A DNA stretch of 64,000 bases from contig CALUYB010000001.1 in assembly GCA_944324905.1 (NCBI GenBank), positions 186,001-250,000 on the forward strand, given 5' to 3'. Under the pieces are notes generated by a model. That model had not been told where the DNA came from and searched no databases. It worked only from the letters and a program-made list of their open reading frames with translations. The position numbers were made by a program, and so were the translations under genes. Positions 7,977 through 16,903 of the stretch are shown one piece after another. Within the stretch, counting starts at the first letter, position 1; the number at the start of each line of letters is the position of its first letter. The stretch comes from Candidatus Gastranaerophilales bacterium. GTDB lineage: Bacteria; Cyanobacteriota; Vampirovibrionia; Gastranaerophilales; Gastranaerophilaceae.

Positions 7977-9610
7977 TTTATTCTTATTTCTTCTTTTGCT
8001 TGAACTTCATCAAGATTTTCATAAAAATGCCTTATGAATTCTGATTTTGCATTTAAGTTTGTTTTAATTGTGTCTTTGTTTGTGTATAGTTCTTTTTCTA
8101 TTGGGTTTTTAGTTTTCAAAAAGGCCTTTTCAATGTTTGCAAGTTTGTATTCACCATCAAGTTCAAGAGGTTCGCCTGTATCTGTTCTTCTTAAAAATTG
8201 AATTAAAATTTCTTTTGGTAAATTGTGTTTTATTCCATCTAAGAGCAATGTTTTTTCTACCTTTAGTCCACTGTAGTGGTTAAGCGGGTTTTTATTTTTG
8301 TCTTTTTCGTTTGCAATGAGATTGTCCATGACAATATTAAGCAAATTTTTTCCGCTTATTTTGCTTATAAAAATTGTTGAGTCTTCATTTTTTGCACCGT
8401 TTAGGGTTAAAAGAAAATCTAAATTGTTAACGCATCCGCCATTTTTTGTTGACAGTCCTCCCCTTATAGAACTTGCATTCAGGCTGAAAAAGTCTGTATC
8501 AGGGTATTGTTTTTTAATTCTGTTTGAAATTACATCTGTAATGTAGTTTGCAAGGTAGCTGTTTTGGTATCTCACTCCTTTTAATTGAAGTTCGCTAATA
8601 TCGTCAGAAGTTGGAATTTCAAAGCTTTTTTCTATGTCTTTTCTAAAAATTCTATTATAAAATTTCTGCATTACACCTGTTTTTTGGGATTTTTGAGGAT
8701 ATAATGCGCAAGATTGGATTGAGCTTATTTCTCCAGAGTCGTCGAATTTTATTTTGACATTTTCAAATTTTTCAAAGTTTTGATAAAGTGAAATTATATA
8801 TGTATTACCTACAAGTTTATTAAAATCATTGTGCTCATGTGCGTTTAAAATAAGGTCTATGGGCAATTCTTTATCTAAAAGTTCTCTTTGGAAATTTCCA
8901 CCAAAGTGATCAAGTAAAATAACCGCACCTTTTTTGTTTTCGTCTTTGAATTTTTTAATTTCTTCTTCTACAGATTTTATTGTGTCTTTAAAGTCTTCAT
9001 ATTCAAGTTCGCTCTGTGGTTTAGCAGCACTGTCCAAAAATTTCATTTGAGTTAATTTTTTTTGATAATAAGGCATATTAGCAGGTGCTATGCCTAAAAA
9101 CAGTGCTTTGTGTGATAAATTTGGAATTTTGTCGTCTGGAATTTCAATAGTATAAGATTTTAAAATTTCATCCTTTAGGGATTCTTTTGAGTTTTCAAAG
9201 TCAAGGTTAGTTGAAACAATTGTGGCATTCATTTTTCGAATGCACTGTTCAAACTCGTCAAAACCTGCGTCAAGTTCGTGATTGCCTGGTGTAAAAACGG
9301 TTTGGTTATCCGGACACAATTTTTTTAGTTCATTTATTAATTTATTAAAAAACAAAAGTTGAAATCTTTGAGAATTATATTGAGGATTTGATAAATAACC
9401 TTTAACATTTCCTGCCATATACCAATCACCTACAACAGCAGTTACGTTTTTTGTGCCTTTTTCTTCTTTTACAAATAAATCTTCTTTGTTGTCTTCTATG
9501 GTGTCATAAAATTTGCCAATGTTTTTAAGGCACCCGTGCGTGTCTGAAAATGCATTTATATTAAGGGTTGCGCCCCTAAATGTTGTTGTTAAGTTCGGAT
9601 AAATTTTCAT
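7973..9610 (-). CDS. Metallophosphatase / 5'-nucleotidase-like protein
   Basis: This 545-residue protein has the calcineurin-like metal motifs in order: FSDTHG (residues 22-27), GDWYMAGN, PGNHE and, near 230-265, LLDHFGG and NAHEHND. A 5'-nucleotidase C-terminal domain follows (SYLANYITDVI, SIRGGL). UshA-type relatives hydrolyse nucleotides or nucleotide sugars in the periplasm, but here no signal peptide is visible: the N-terminus is MKIYPNLTTTFRG. The location and substrate are therefore open. It is convergent with the preceding gene (4-nt overlap) and divergent from the amidase. Confidence 0.82.
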   Translation of the reverse strand: MKIYPNLTTTFRGATLNINAFSDTHGCLKNIGKFYDTIEDNKEDLFVKEEKGTKNVTAVVGDWYMAGNVKGYLSNPQYNSQRFQLLFFNKLINELKKLCPDNQTVFTPGNHELDAGFDEFEQCIRKMNATIVSTNLDFENSKESLKDEILKSYTIEIPDDKIPNLSHKALFLGIAPANMPYYQKKLTQMKFLDSAAKPQSELEYEDFKDTIKSVEEEIKKFKDENKKGAVILLDHFGGNFQRELLDKELPIDLILNAHEHNDFNKLVGNTYIISLYQNFEKFENVKIKFDDSGEISSIQSCALYPQKSQKTGVMQKFYNRIFRKDIEKSFEIPTSDDISELQLKGVRYQNSYLANYITDVISNRIKKQYPDTDFFSLNASSIRGGLSTKNGGCVNNLDFLLTLNGAKNEDSTIFISKISGKNLLNIVMDNLIANEKDKNKNPLNHYSGLKVEKTLLLDGIKHNLPKEILIQFLRRTDTGEPLELDGEYKLANIEKAFLKTKNPIEKELYTNKDTIKTNLNAKSEFIRHFYENLDEVQAKEEIRIN

Positions 9611-9647
9611 AGGTATTAATATTAAAACGCGTAAATAAAAATTGTGC

Positions 9648-9653
9648 TACAAT
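9648..9653 (+). promoter_or_regulatory. Extended -10 box of the amidase gene, predicted leaderless
   Basis: TGCTACAAT (extended -10, hexamer TACAAT) ends 6 nt before the ATG at 9660, and no Shine-Dalgarno sequence is present. Confidence 0.6.
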
Positions 9654-9659
9654 TTTTGT

Positions 9660-10832
9660 ATGAAAAAAATATTTTTTATTGCGGGTTTATTTTTATTAAC
9701 ATTTTCAAATGCTTTTGCGCTTGAAGAATTGCAGGATGTCGGAATTGCAAAATATGCTGTGATTGAGGCAAAAAGAGATTACACACCTGTTCGAGTTTTG
9801 CCAAATGAGAATGCAGGGCGTTTTTTGCATGTCAGGAAGGGTTTTGTACTTTATGCTGATAAGCAAAACGAAGATTTTTATAGAGTTGATTTAGGTCTGG
9901 ATAAGCCTTTTTGGCTGGAGAAAAAATACGCTGATGTTCAAGCTGTAATTGATGAAAAAAGAATTCAAAAAATAGATAAAATAGAATTTGACGAGGATAG
10001 GGAAAAGTATAATATTTTTATACCCTTAAAAATTCAAAATGCTTACTCTTTTAAAGAAACACCTGACGGGCTTGAATTTAGCCTTTATGATGTGGATTAT
10101 AAAAATCTCGAAATAAAAAACAAACGTGGAAATTTTAATATTGTCCCAACGAAAAATTCTGTTTTGACTTTAAAATACACATCCCCAGCTCTTTTTGGTT
10201 ATGATGTAGTGCCTCATAAAAAAGGGCTTGTACTTCAGGTAAGAAAAATCCCTAAAATTAATCGTAAAAAACCCTTAAAAGGCATAAAAGTAGTGCTTGA
10301 TGCCGGTCATGGCGGTGAGGAAAAAGGAGTTTGCGCCTTTGGAGTTGAGGAAAAAGATGTAAATTTAAAAATTTCAAAACAAATAAGAAATGCCCTAAAA
10401 AAGCGTGGCGCAAAGGTTTATATGACAAGGACAAAAGATAAATATGTGCCACTGTACGATAGGTTAACTTTTGCGCAAGAAAAAGAAGCAGACATTTTAT
10501 TGAGTATTCACCAAAATTCCCTGCCCAATCCAAAAGATGTTGTAAACAGGCATGGGGTGGGTACGTATTATTATAATAAGCAAGCCTACGCGCTTGCAAG
10601 TCAGCTGCAACAGCGTTTATTGGAGCAGACGGGTTTTAGGGATGATGGCATTAACTTTGCCTCATTTGCGCTGACTCGCCCTACAAATCCCGTAAGTGTG
10701 CTTGTTGAGTGCGGATATTTAATTGACAAAAATGAAATGCAAAAATTAACGAATAAAAAATTTCAAAAAGAATTTGCAAAAGCTTTTGCCCTTGGGGTTG
10801 AAGACTATATGAGATATTTAGTTGTCTTTTAG
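9660..10832 (+). CDS. N-acetylmuramoyl-L-alanine amidase (Amidase_3)
   Basis: The protein has 390 residues. A signal peptide (residues 1-20, ending SNAFA) is followed by an SH3-like region (35-100), an AMIN-like beta region and the zinc amidase domain (208-385). Expected zinc ligands are H217 in DAGHGG, E231 in GVEEKD and H284 in SIHQN, with the catalytic glutamate E350 in VECGY. It would cleave the amide bond between muramic acid and the stem peptide in the periplasm. I chose the ATG at 9660 rather than an in-frame TTG at 9642, which precedes the -10 box. The 3' end overlaps the convergent ligase gene by 15 nt. Confidence 0.93.
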   Translation: MKKIFFIAGLFLLTFSNAFALEELQDVGIAKYAVIEAKRDYTPVRVLPNENAGRFLHVRKGFVLYADKQNEDFYRVDLGLDKPFWLEKKYADVQAVIDEKRIQKIDKIEFDEDREKYNIFIPLKIQNAYSFKETPDGLEFSLYDVDYKNLEIKNKRGNFNIVPTKNSVLTLKYTSPALFGYDVVPHKKGLVLQVRKIPKINRKKPLKGIKVVLDAGHGGEEKGVCAFGVEEKDVNLKISKQIRNALKKRGAKVYMTRTKDKYVPLYDRLTFAQEKEADILLSIHQNSLPNPKDVVNRHGVGTYYYNKQAYALASQLQQRLLEQTGFRDDGINFASFALTRPTNPVSVLVECGYLIDKNEMQKLTNKKFQKEFAKAFALGVEDYMRYLVVF

Positions 10833-12185
10833 AGCGCCTAAAAATGCAACATTCAGCCAGAAAAGAATTTGCAACTGCGGTCTAAACCAGACTGTGTCGA
10901 ATAATCCATGAATCATTGTCGGGAAAATGCTTAAAATTAGCGAAAAAATGACAATTTTTGTTCTTTTTGGTACTTTTTTTATGGCTTTTAGACAATCTTT
11001 GCACCATAAAATAAGGAAAGTAACAAAACTAATTAGTGCAAAAATGCCGCTTTCGACAGCTATTTCAAGAGGCACGCAGTATGAACCAAGCGCATCAAAG
11101 CCTGTTTTCATATATAAGCCATAGATTTCTCTAAAATTTTTATTGCCAACACCAATACCTAAGAAAGGATTGTCCAGAAACATTTTAAAAGATGAAGCGT
11201 AAACGTTCATTCTAAAGGCAATTGAGCTGTCTTCTCTGAATTCAAAAATTGATAAAATTCTATTTGTAATTGCAGGATTTGACATAATAAAAACTAAACC
11301 TGCGCAAATTACAGTCAGGGCAAGGTTTTTGTATCTTTTTCTAATTGATTTAAAACCGCCTAAATATTTCTCAATGTAATAAATTACACCAAGTGCAAAA
11401 ATGCCGTAAAACCCTGCTATTCCAAGGTATCCGCCTCGAGAGCCTGTGTATATTATTGCAATTGTTGCAAGCAACATTAAAATTAAAAACCCTAAAAACC
11501 TTTTGTAGTGCTTGTTTAAAAGGTTAATCATAGAAAGGCACCAAAGGCTTGAAATACCTGTTACCAAGTATCCTGCAAGCAAATTCGGGTTATAAGGTTT
11601 TAAAGTGCCATAGGCCCTTGATATAACTTGCGTTGGGTCAAGATTTGAGGTGTCTTGCCAGCCTGCAATCGCTAAAATTCCGGAGTTATTTTGAATAATT
11701 GCAATAATGCTTTCAAAACTTATAAGTCCAGACACAACAAGGATTGTAGGCAAAATTTTGTTTTTGTTATCAAGAAAATATGAAAGTGCACTAAAGTAAA
11801 AATAAGTATAAATTGCAGTTTTCATAAAGCCTTTTAAGCTGAGTGTAAAAAGTGTAGAGCCAAAAAGACTTAAAACAACAAAGGCAAAAAATATTAATAT
11901 TGCCTTGTCATAAAGCGATATTTTAATTCTTGCGCCTTTTTTTACGCACATTTTAAAACTTTGCAAAAGGCTGAAACAAAGTGCAAAAATGCCAATATAG
12001 CCAGATTCGCAAAAAATACACGAAACAAGTGTAAACATCAAAAAGATATATAAAAATGAGTCAATATTCTCGAAAAACAAACTTTCTCTAACGCATGCCG
12101 CAGCCTGAGTGTTTTGAATATTTCTCAAAACACCGTTTTTAAGGCTTATAAAAATGCTTTTTGTTCCGAATTTTCTATTGAACAT
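10818..12185 (-). CDS. O-antigen ligase family membrane protein
   Basis: The 455-residue protein has about ten to twelve hydrophobic segments and the Wzy_C-type core: YTGSRGGYLGI near residue 247, then a large loop, then NPFLGIGVGNKNF near 337 and a late acidic/His segment (HGLFDTVWFRPQ). Members ligate O-antigen to lipid A-core or polymerise surface glycans. It is the last gene of an operon with hldA and a DUF4330 protein, overlapping the latter by 11 nt. This supports an LPS-type outer membrane. Confidence 0.85.
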   Translation of the reverse strand: MFNRKFGTKSIFISLKNGVLRNIQNTQAAACVRESLFFENIDSFLYIFLMFTLVSCIFCESGYIGIFALCFSLLQSFKMCVKKGARIKISLYDKAILIFFAFVVLSLFGSTLFTLSLKGFMKTAIYTYFYFSALSYFLDNKNKILPTILVVSGLISFESIIAIIQNNSGILAIAGWQDTSNLDPTQVISRAYGTLKPYNPNLLAGYLVTGISSLWCLSMINLLNKHYKRFLGFLILMLLATIAIIYTGSRGGYLGIAGFYGIFALGVIYYIEKYLGGFKSIRKRYKNLALTVICAGLVFIMSNPAITNRILSIFEFREDSSIAFRMNVYASSFKMFLDNPFLGIGVGNKNFREIYGLYMKTGFDALGSYCVPLEIAVESGIFALISFVTFLILWCKDCLKAIKKVPKRTKIVIFSLILSIFPTMIHGLFDTVWFRPQLQILFWLNVAFLGALKDN

Positions 12186-12747
12186 CCTGATTTTGATTTA
12201 CCTGTTTTTCTAAATCATCATTATTTTTTTCATCCGGTTTTGCAACAACCGTAATGTTAGACACAATGCCGTTTAATTTGTAATCTGAACCCTCAAGGGT
12301 AATTGGTAAACCTATTTTAATTTTATTTCCGCCAACAACTGCGCCGTCGCGGTCTTTTGTAATTTTTGCTTTATCAAGAACAGTTACAAGAAAATCATAT
12401 TGGTAAGGTGCTGTAACATCATCCACTACATCAAAGGGTTTTTTTGCATTGAATGTAGGAATCATAGCTTTTTTTCTGTCAAATTTAACGTCTTTGATTT
12501 TTAATTTTGTGTAAGGTACGTTTCTGATTGTAATAAAAGTTTCGTCCCCTTCTTCAAAAATGTTGTTTGAAGCACTTATGGTGACGCTTCTTAAAAATAC
12601 TTCAATTTCAACATCTGCAGTAGTTTCAATTTGATTTGACGAGGTTGCTCTTTTGCCAAACATGGTAAGAATTCCAACCAAAAGTGCAACGATAATTACA
12701 CCTATAATTATTAAATCGAAAGTTCTAAGTTTTTTAAGAAATCTCAT
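12175..12747 (-). CDS. DUF4330-type membrane-anchored protein
   Basis: This 190-residue protein has an N-terminal transmembrane segment (residues 12-32) and then a periplasmic beta-rich domain resembling DUF4330, ending in a polar, Asn/Gln-rich tail. The function of the family is not known. It overlaps hldA upstream by 14 nt and the O-antigen ligase downstream by 11 nt, so it is probably co-translated with them and may take part in surface glycan assembly; that role is inference from context. Confidence 0.75.
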   Translation of the reverse strand: MRFLKKLRTFDLIIIGVIIVALLVGILTMFGKRATSSNQIETTADVEIEVFLRSVTISASNNIFEEGDETFITIRNVPYTKLKIKDVKFDRKKAMIPTFNAKKPFDVVDDVTAPYQYDFLVTVLDKAKITKDRDGAVVGGNKIKIGLPITLEGSDYKLNGIVSNITVVAKPDEKNNDDLEKQVNQNQDVQ

Positions 12748-13768
12748 ATATTTCTTCTCCTTTTAAATTTTTAAGTTCAGATTTTAAATCTTCAACAGTT
12801 ACGCTATGGCAACCAAAATATCTGATAACAATGCTTGCCGCAAGGTTTCCTATATACATTGCCTCGTACGCGCTAAACCCTGCGCAAAGTGCAAGGGTAA
12901 ATGCTGCAACAACAGTGTCGCCTGCACCTGTTACGTCAAAAACTTCTTTTCTGTTAAAGGCTTCTACTTCGTGGTGTTTAATTTTTCCGCAAACATTTTC
13001 AAAAAGTGCCATTCCACGCTCACCACGTGTGATAAGCACGTTTTCAAGTTCTAAATTTTTAATTAAATCTTCGCCTGCTTTTGTAAGTGCGTTTTCGTCT
13101 TTTAAAAAATAGCCAACAAATTTTTCACAATCCGGCTGATTGGGCGTAATTGCAGTTGCGCCTTTGTATTTATTTAAATCTTTTTGAGCGTCAGCGACAA
13201 TGATTTTATTATATTTTTTTGCAAGCTCAATTGCTTTTTTAACAACGTTTTCAGTCAAAAAGCCTAAATGATAGTCTGATAAAATAATTCCATCGTACAA
13301 TGGTATTGCTTTTTCAAGATTTTGAATAACTTTTTCTTCGCTTTGCGCGCTCAGCGGATCTGTTGTTTGCCTGTCAATGCGCACGATTTGCTGAGTTATA
13401 CTTTGAGAGCATGAACCTGAAATGCGCGTTTTAGTAGTTGTTTTGCGCATTTTATCTTCTATCATGTACTCTACATTTATATTTTTTTCATTTAGCGCAG
13501 CAAGAAGAACTTTTGCATAGTAGTCATCGCCATAAACGCCCATTGCTGCTGCTTTTCCGTTGTTTAGAGAAGCAATATTATTTGCAGCATTTGAGGCTGT
13601 ACCTAAAATAATTTTTGTTTTAGAGTGCTCCAAAATTAAAACAGGTGCCTCACGGGAAATTCTCTGGGTATTTCCAAAGACCATTTCATCTATGCCAAAA
13701 TCGCCGACAATAAGGATTTTCGGCTCTTTCAATCTGTCTAACTTTTTTAGTAATTCCTGCTTTTCCAT
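12734..13768 (-). CDS. hldA: D-glycero-beta-D-manno-heptose 7-phosphate kinase (PfkB family)
   Basis: This 344-residue protein is the kinase half of the HldE/RfaE family. Residues 24-48 contain the substrate-site pattern DEMVFGNTQRISREAPVL. The C-terminal part has the PfkB signature DVTGAGDTVVAAF near 277-289 with the catalytic Asp. No nucleotidyltransferase half is fused, so a separate HldC would be needed. It phosphorylates heptose 7-phosphate at C1 for LPS core synthesis. It heads a three-gene envelope operon; a TAAAAT -10 box lies 15 nt upstream of the ATG. Confidence 0.88.
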   Translation of the reverse strand: MEKQELLKKLDRLKEPKILIVGDFGIDEMVFGNTQRISREAPVLILEHSKTKIILGTASNAANNIASLNNGKAAAMGVYGDDYYAKVLLAALNEKNINVEYMIEDKMRKTTTKTRISGSCSQSITQQIVRIDRQTTDPLSAQSEEKVIQNLEKAIPLYDGIILSDYHLGFLTENVVKKAIELAKKYNKIIVADAQKDLNKYKGATAITPNQPDCEKFVGYFLKDENALTKAGEDLIKNLELENVLITRGERGMALFENVCGKIKHHEVEAFNRKEVFDVTGAGDTVVAAFTLALCAGFSAYEAMYIGNLAASIVIRYFGCHSVTVEDLKSELKNLKGEEIYEIS

Positions 13769-13861
13769 ATACTTGTGACTTATATTTTACCACAAAAATC
13801 AAATCAAGACTAAAAGTAAATTTTATGCTAAAATATAAATTGTAATTTTTGGGGTTTAAAC

Positions 13862-14530
13862 GTGGAAGAAAATTTTGATATAGATAAGCATATTGATAAA
13901 ATTAAAAGTCAAATAGAGCAAGAACCTGAGGTTTCGAATATTTCAGATGTTCCTGAGGATGTTCTGGCGGATATTCCAAATTTAGAACCTTCGCTTGATG
14001 GTTATGCGGGAGCAGAAGAAGAAACAGTTGTGCAAGAAGCAGTGCAAGAGCTTGAAAACCCTGAGCAAGTTTCACAAGGGGCGCAAAATGATTTTCAAAG
14101 TGAGCCTATAGCGCAAGAAGAACTTCCAAGCGCCCAAGAAAGCGAGTGGCATGACCCTTTTGGGACTAATGAAAATGACGCGGTTAAAAAATATGTTATA
14201 TACATTGCAAAAGACTTTGTACCTTTTGTTGACCACATGGATAAAGACGCCAGAAGTGCCTTTGTGAATGAATCTATTCAGCTAAAATTGCAAATGGAAG
14301 GTAAAGACAGGAAATGGCATGCTTTTGTCAGGGTCTTAAGACATATTATTGTTTCTGTTTTTACTCTTTTAATAGCAGTTCCTGCGCTTTTTTGGCTTGC
14401 AGATAAATCTATTACCGCAACTGTTCAAAATTATGAATATGTTCAGCAAAACTTTGAAAAGTTATATAAAGACAAGGCTGAAAGAGATAAAGCAGCCAGA
14501 GAAATTGAGCAAATGCGTTTGGGGCTTTAA
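13862..14530 (+). CDS. Unknown acidic protein with one transmembrane segment
   Basis: I do not recognise this 222-residue protein. The first 100 residues are acidic and low in complexity (many Glu, Gln, Pro). Residues 105-155 form a compact polar domain, then comes one transmembrane segment (about 158-180) and a charged coiled-coil-like tail. The start is GTG, chosen because GGGG lies 7 nt upstream. Its stop overlaps the mutS2 stop on the other strand by 4 nt. Confidence 0.7.
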   Translation: MEENFDIDKHIDKIKSQIEQEPEVSNISDVPEDVLADIPNLEPSLDGYAGAEEETVVQEAVQELENPEQVSQGAQNDFQSEPIAQEELPSAQESEWHDPFGTNENDAVKKYVIYIAKDFVPFVDHMDKDARSAFVNESIQLKLQMEGKDRKWHAFVRVLRHIIVSVFTLLIAVPALFWLADKSITATVQNYEYVQQNFEKLYKDKAERDKAAREIEQMRLGL

Positions 14531-16899
14531 TTAATATCTACAATGCTTACCCCGTCGCCACCCTCAGTTTCTTCGCCTGCGCGAAATTTTGCAACGTAGG
14601 GCGAGTTTGCAAGGTAGCTTCTAACGGCGTTTTTCAGCGCGCCTGTGCCATGTCCGTGAATTACTGTAATTTCCCTTAAATTTCTTAATGATGCCATATC
14701 AAATTGCTTATCAAGAAATTCAATAGCATCTTCTGCCCTCATGCCGCGAATATCAAGCCTGTTGGAGAGGCTTTGTGTAATATCATCAAAACTTACACTA
14801 ACTTTTTTTAGTGCTTTGCTGATTTTTTTATCGGTTTTTGCAAGTTTTTTAATATCCACTTTTGTTTTCATAAGCCCAATAGACACAAGGACTTTACCTT
14901 TTTTATCGGGCAGACTTTCAAGGCGGGCAACCTGTTCAAGCCCTTTTATAAGTACATTTTGACCGATTTTTAAATTTGCAACATCAAGCGCTTCGTATTT
15001 GTTTTGCAATTTTTCTTCATCAGACATAAATTCTTCTCTTGCGGCGCTTTCAAGTTTTGCCAGTCTGGAATATGAGCGCATAGCAATCTTTTCTGACTTT
15101 TCTTTTCTCATAATGTCGAGAGTGTCTTTAATTTCAGCACGTGCATTTTCAATTTGAGCCTGATATTTTTTCTTAAAACTTTCAAGAGATTTTTTCTTTT
15201 GGGCTTTTAATTCTTTTAATTTTTCCTGATACTCAGCCTCGATTTGAGCTGTTCTTTGGCGTATTTCTTCTGTTTCGCGTTCTTTTTGAGAAAGCTCGTT
15301 GTGTGTTTGTTGAATTTTGGCAAAAACCTCGCCCTCGGGGCTTTTTGCTTTATTTAAAATATCTTTTGCATTGTTAATAATTTCATCGTTTAAATTTAGG
15401 TTATGAGCTATACAGAGCGCATTTGAGCTGCCTGCAAGTCCTAAAATGAGCTTATATGTAGGTTTTAGCGTTTCGACATCAAACTCGACACTTGCGTTTT
15501 CAAATTTAGAGTTTTCGTATTTTAAAATTTTTAATTCTCCTAAATGCGTTGTGCAGACGCATAAAATATCTTTTACGGATAAATATTCAAGAATGGCGCG
15601 CGCAAGAGCTGAGCCTTCCTCAGGGTCTGTTCCTGCACCTAATTCGTCAAAAAGTACAAGAGAATTCTCGGTCGCGTTTTCAATAATTGTTGAAATGTTT
15701 TTAATGTGCGCGCTAAAGGTGGAAAGGTTTTGAGAAATGCTTTGTTCTTCCGATATGTCGGCTAAAACCTTGTCAAACGGGTAAATTTTAGCGCCAAGTG
15801 CGCAAATGTGCAGTCCTGCCTTTGTCATAAGCGTTAAAAGACCTGCAGTTTTCAGTGCTACAGTTTTTCCGCCTGTGTTAGAGCCTGTAATTAAAAGAGA
15901 ATTATATGTTTTACCCAGTTCAAAGTCGTTTTCGACAATATTTTCAACGTTTCCGATTAAAAGCGGGTGTCGCATGGCTTGTATTTCAAGGATTTTTTGC
16001 TCACAAATTTGTGCGGGGGTTGACTTTGTGCGGATGGAATATTTCGCTCTTGCAAAGATGAAATCAAGCTCGCTTACAATATTTTGCACATCAGTCAATT
16101 CTTTTTTTATGTTTAAAAATTCTTTTGTTAATTCCCACAAAATTCGCTCAATTTCGGCGTTTATTTCAACTTCAATCTGGCGTATTTTGTTGTTTATAGG
16201 CACAAGAGCCGAAGGCTCGATAAAATAAGTCTGGCTGCTTGCGCTTACATCATGCACAATTCCTGATACTTTGTTTTTGTCTGTTGCCTTTACTTGGAAA
16301 ACCGTTCTGCCCTCGCGCGTTGTCCAGACAATGTCTTGCAGATGTGATATAAAATCGGCATCTCCCAAAAGCTTGCCAATTGAGGCTTTTAAGTTATCTT
16401 TTGTGCTTTTATAAGCGTTCCTGAGTCTTTTTAATTCAGGACTTGCGCTGTCTAAAATGTTTAATTCGCTGTCAAAAGTTGAAAAAATTTTATCTTCAAA
16501 TTCTTTATTTGTGTATAAATTTTGCGCAATAGCTTTTAAATTCGGGCAATTTTCCTCTTTTGAAAGGAAATTTTTAATTAATCTTGATGTTCTTAAATTT
16601 TTTGTCAAATCAATAATATCGCTTGCGCCAAGCCTTTGCGTTTCAAGGATTTTAGCCCCGTCGCAAAGAAATTCCAAAGGAAAACAAGAAAAATTGCCAG
16701 CATTGTCATAAATTTTCTTTGCTTCGCTTGTAAGTTCAAGGTGGTATTCAATTTGTGCTTTTTGGTTGTAAATAGGAGCATTCAGGCACTTTTGCTTACC
16801 TAAATCAGACACCGCAAAATTGGCAAGAATTTCTAAAACCTTGTCAAATTCGAGTGATTGGGCATGTTTTTTAATTAAATCCGCTTGTGTGTCGGCCAT
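14527..16899 (-). CDS. mutS2: Endonuclease/recombination inhibitor MutS2
   Basis: The protein has 790 residues, the family's usual length. It has a MutS core and clamp, Walker A GSNTGGKT near residue 338, Walker B DELGAGTDPEEGSALA near 410, a long coiled coil at about 510-620 and a C-terminal Smr domain (LDIRGMRAEDAIEFLD ... HGHGTGAL), the predicted nuclease. MutS2 acts on branched DNA and, in Bacillus, on collided ribosomes; no mismatch recognition domain is present. It starts 4 nt after the helicase-nuclease gene, so the two are probably cotranscribed. Confidence 0.95.
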   Translation of the reverse strand: MADTQADLIKKHAQSLEFDKVLEILANFAVSDLGKQKCLNAPIYNQKAQIEYHLELTSEAKKIYDNAGNFSCFPLEFLCDGAKILETQRLGASDIIDLTKNLRTSRLIKNFLSKEENCPNLKAIAQNLYTNKEFEDKIFSTFDSELNILDSASPELKRLRNAYKSTKDNLKASIGKLLGDADFISHLQDIVWTTREGRTVFQVKATDKNKVSGIVHDVSASSQTYFIEPSALVPINNKIRQIEVEINAEIERILWELTKEFLNIKKELTDVQNIVSELDFIFARAKYSIRTKSTPAQICEQKILEIQAMRHPLLIGNVENIVENDFELGKTYNSLLITGSNTGGKTVALKTAGLLTLMTKAGLHICALGAKIYPFDKVLADISEEQSISQNLSTFSAHIKNISTIIENATENSLVLFDELGAGTDPEEGSALARAILEYLSVKDILCVCTTHLGELKILKYENSKFENASVEFDVETLKPTYKLILGLAGSSNALCIAHNLNLNDEIINNAKDILNKAKSPEGEVFAKIQQTHNELSQKERETEEIRQRTAQIEAEYQEKLKELKAQKKKSLESFKKKYQAQIENARAEIKDTLDIMRKEKSEKIAMRSYSRLAKLESAAREEFMSDEEKLQNKYEALDVANLKIGQNVLIKGLEQVARLESLPDKKGKVLVSIGLMKTKVDIKKLAKTDKKISKALKKVSVSFDDITQSLSNRLDIRGMRAEDAIEFLDKQFDMASLRNLREITVIHGHGTGALKNAVRSYLANSPYVAKFRAGEETEGGDGVSIVDIN

Positions 16900-16903
16900 T
16901 TTT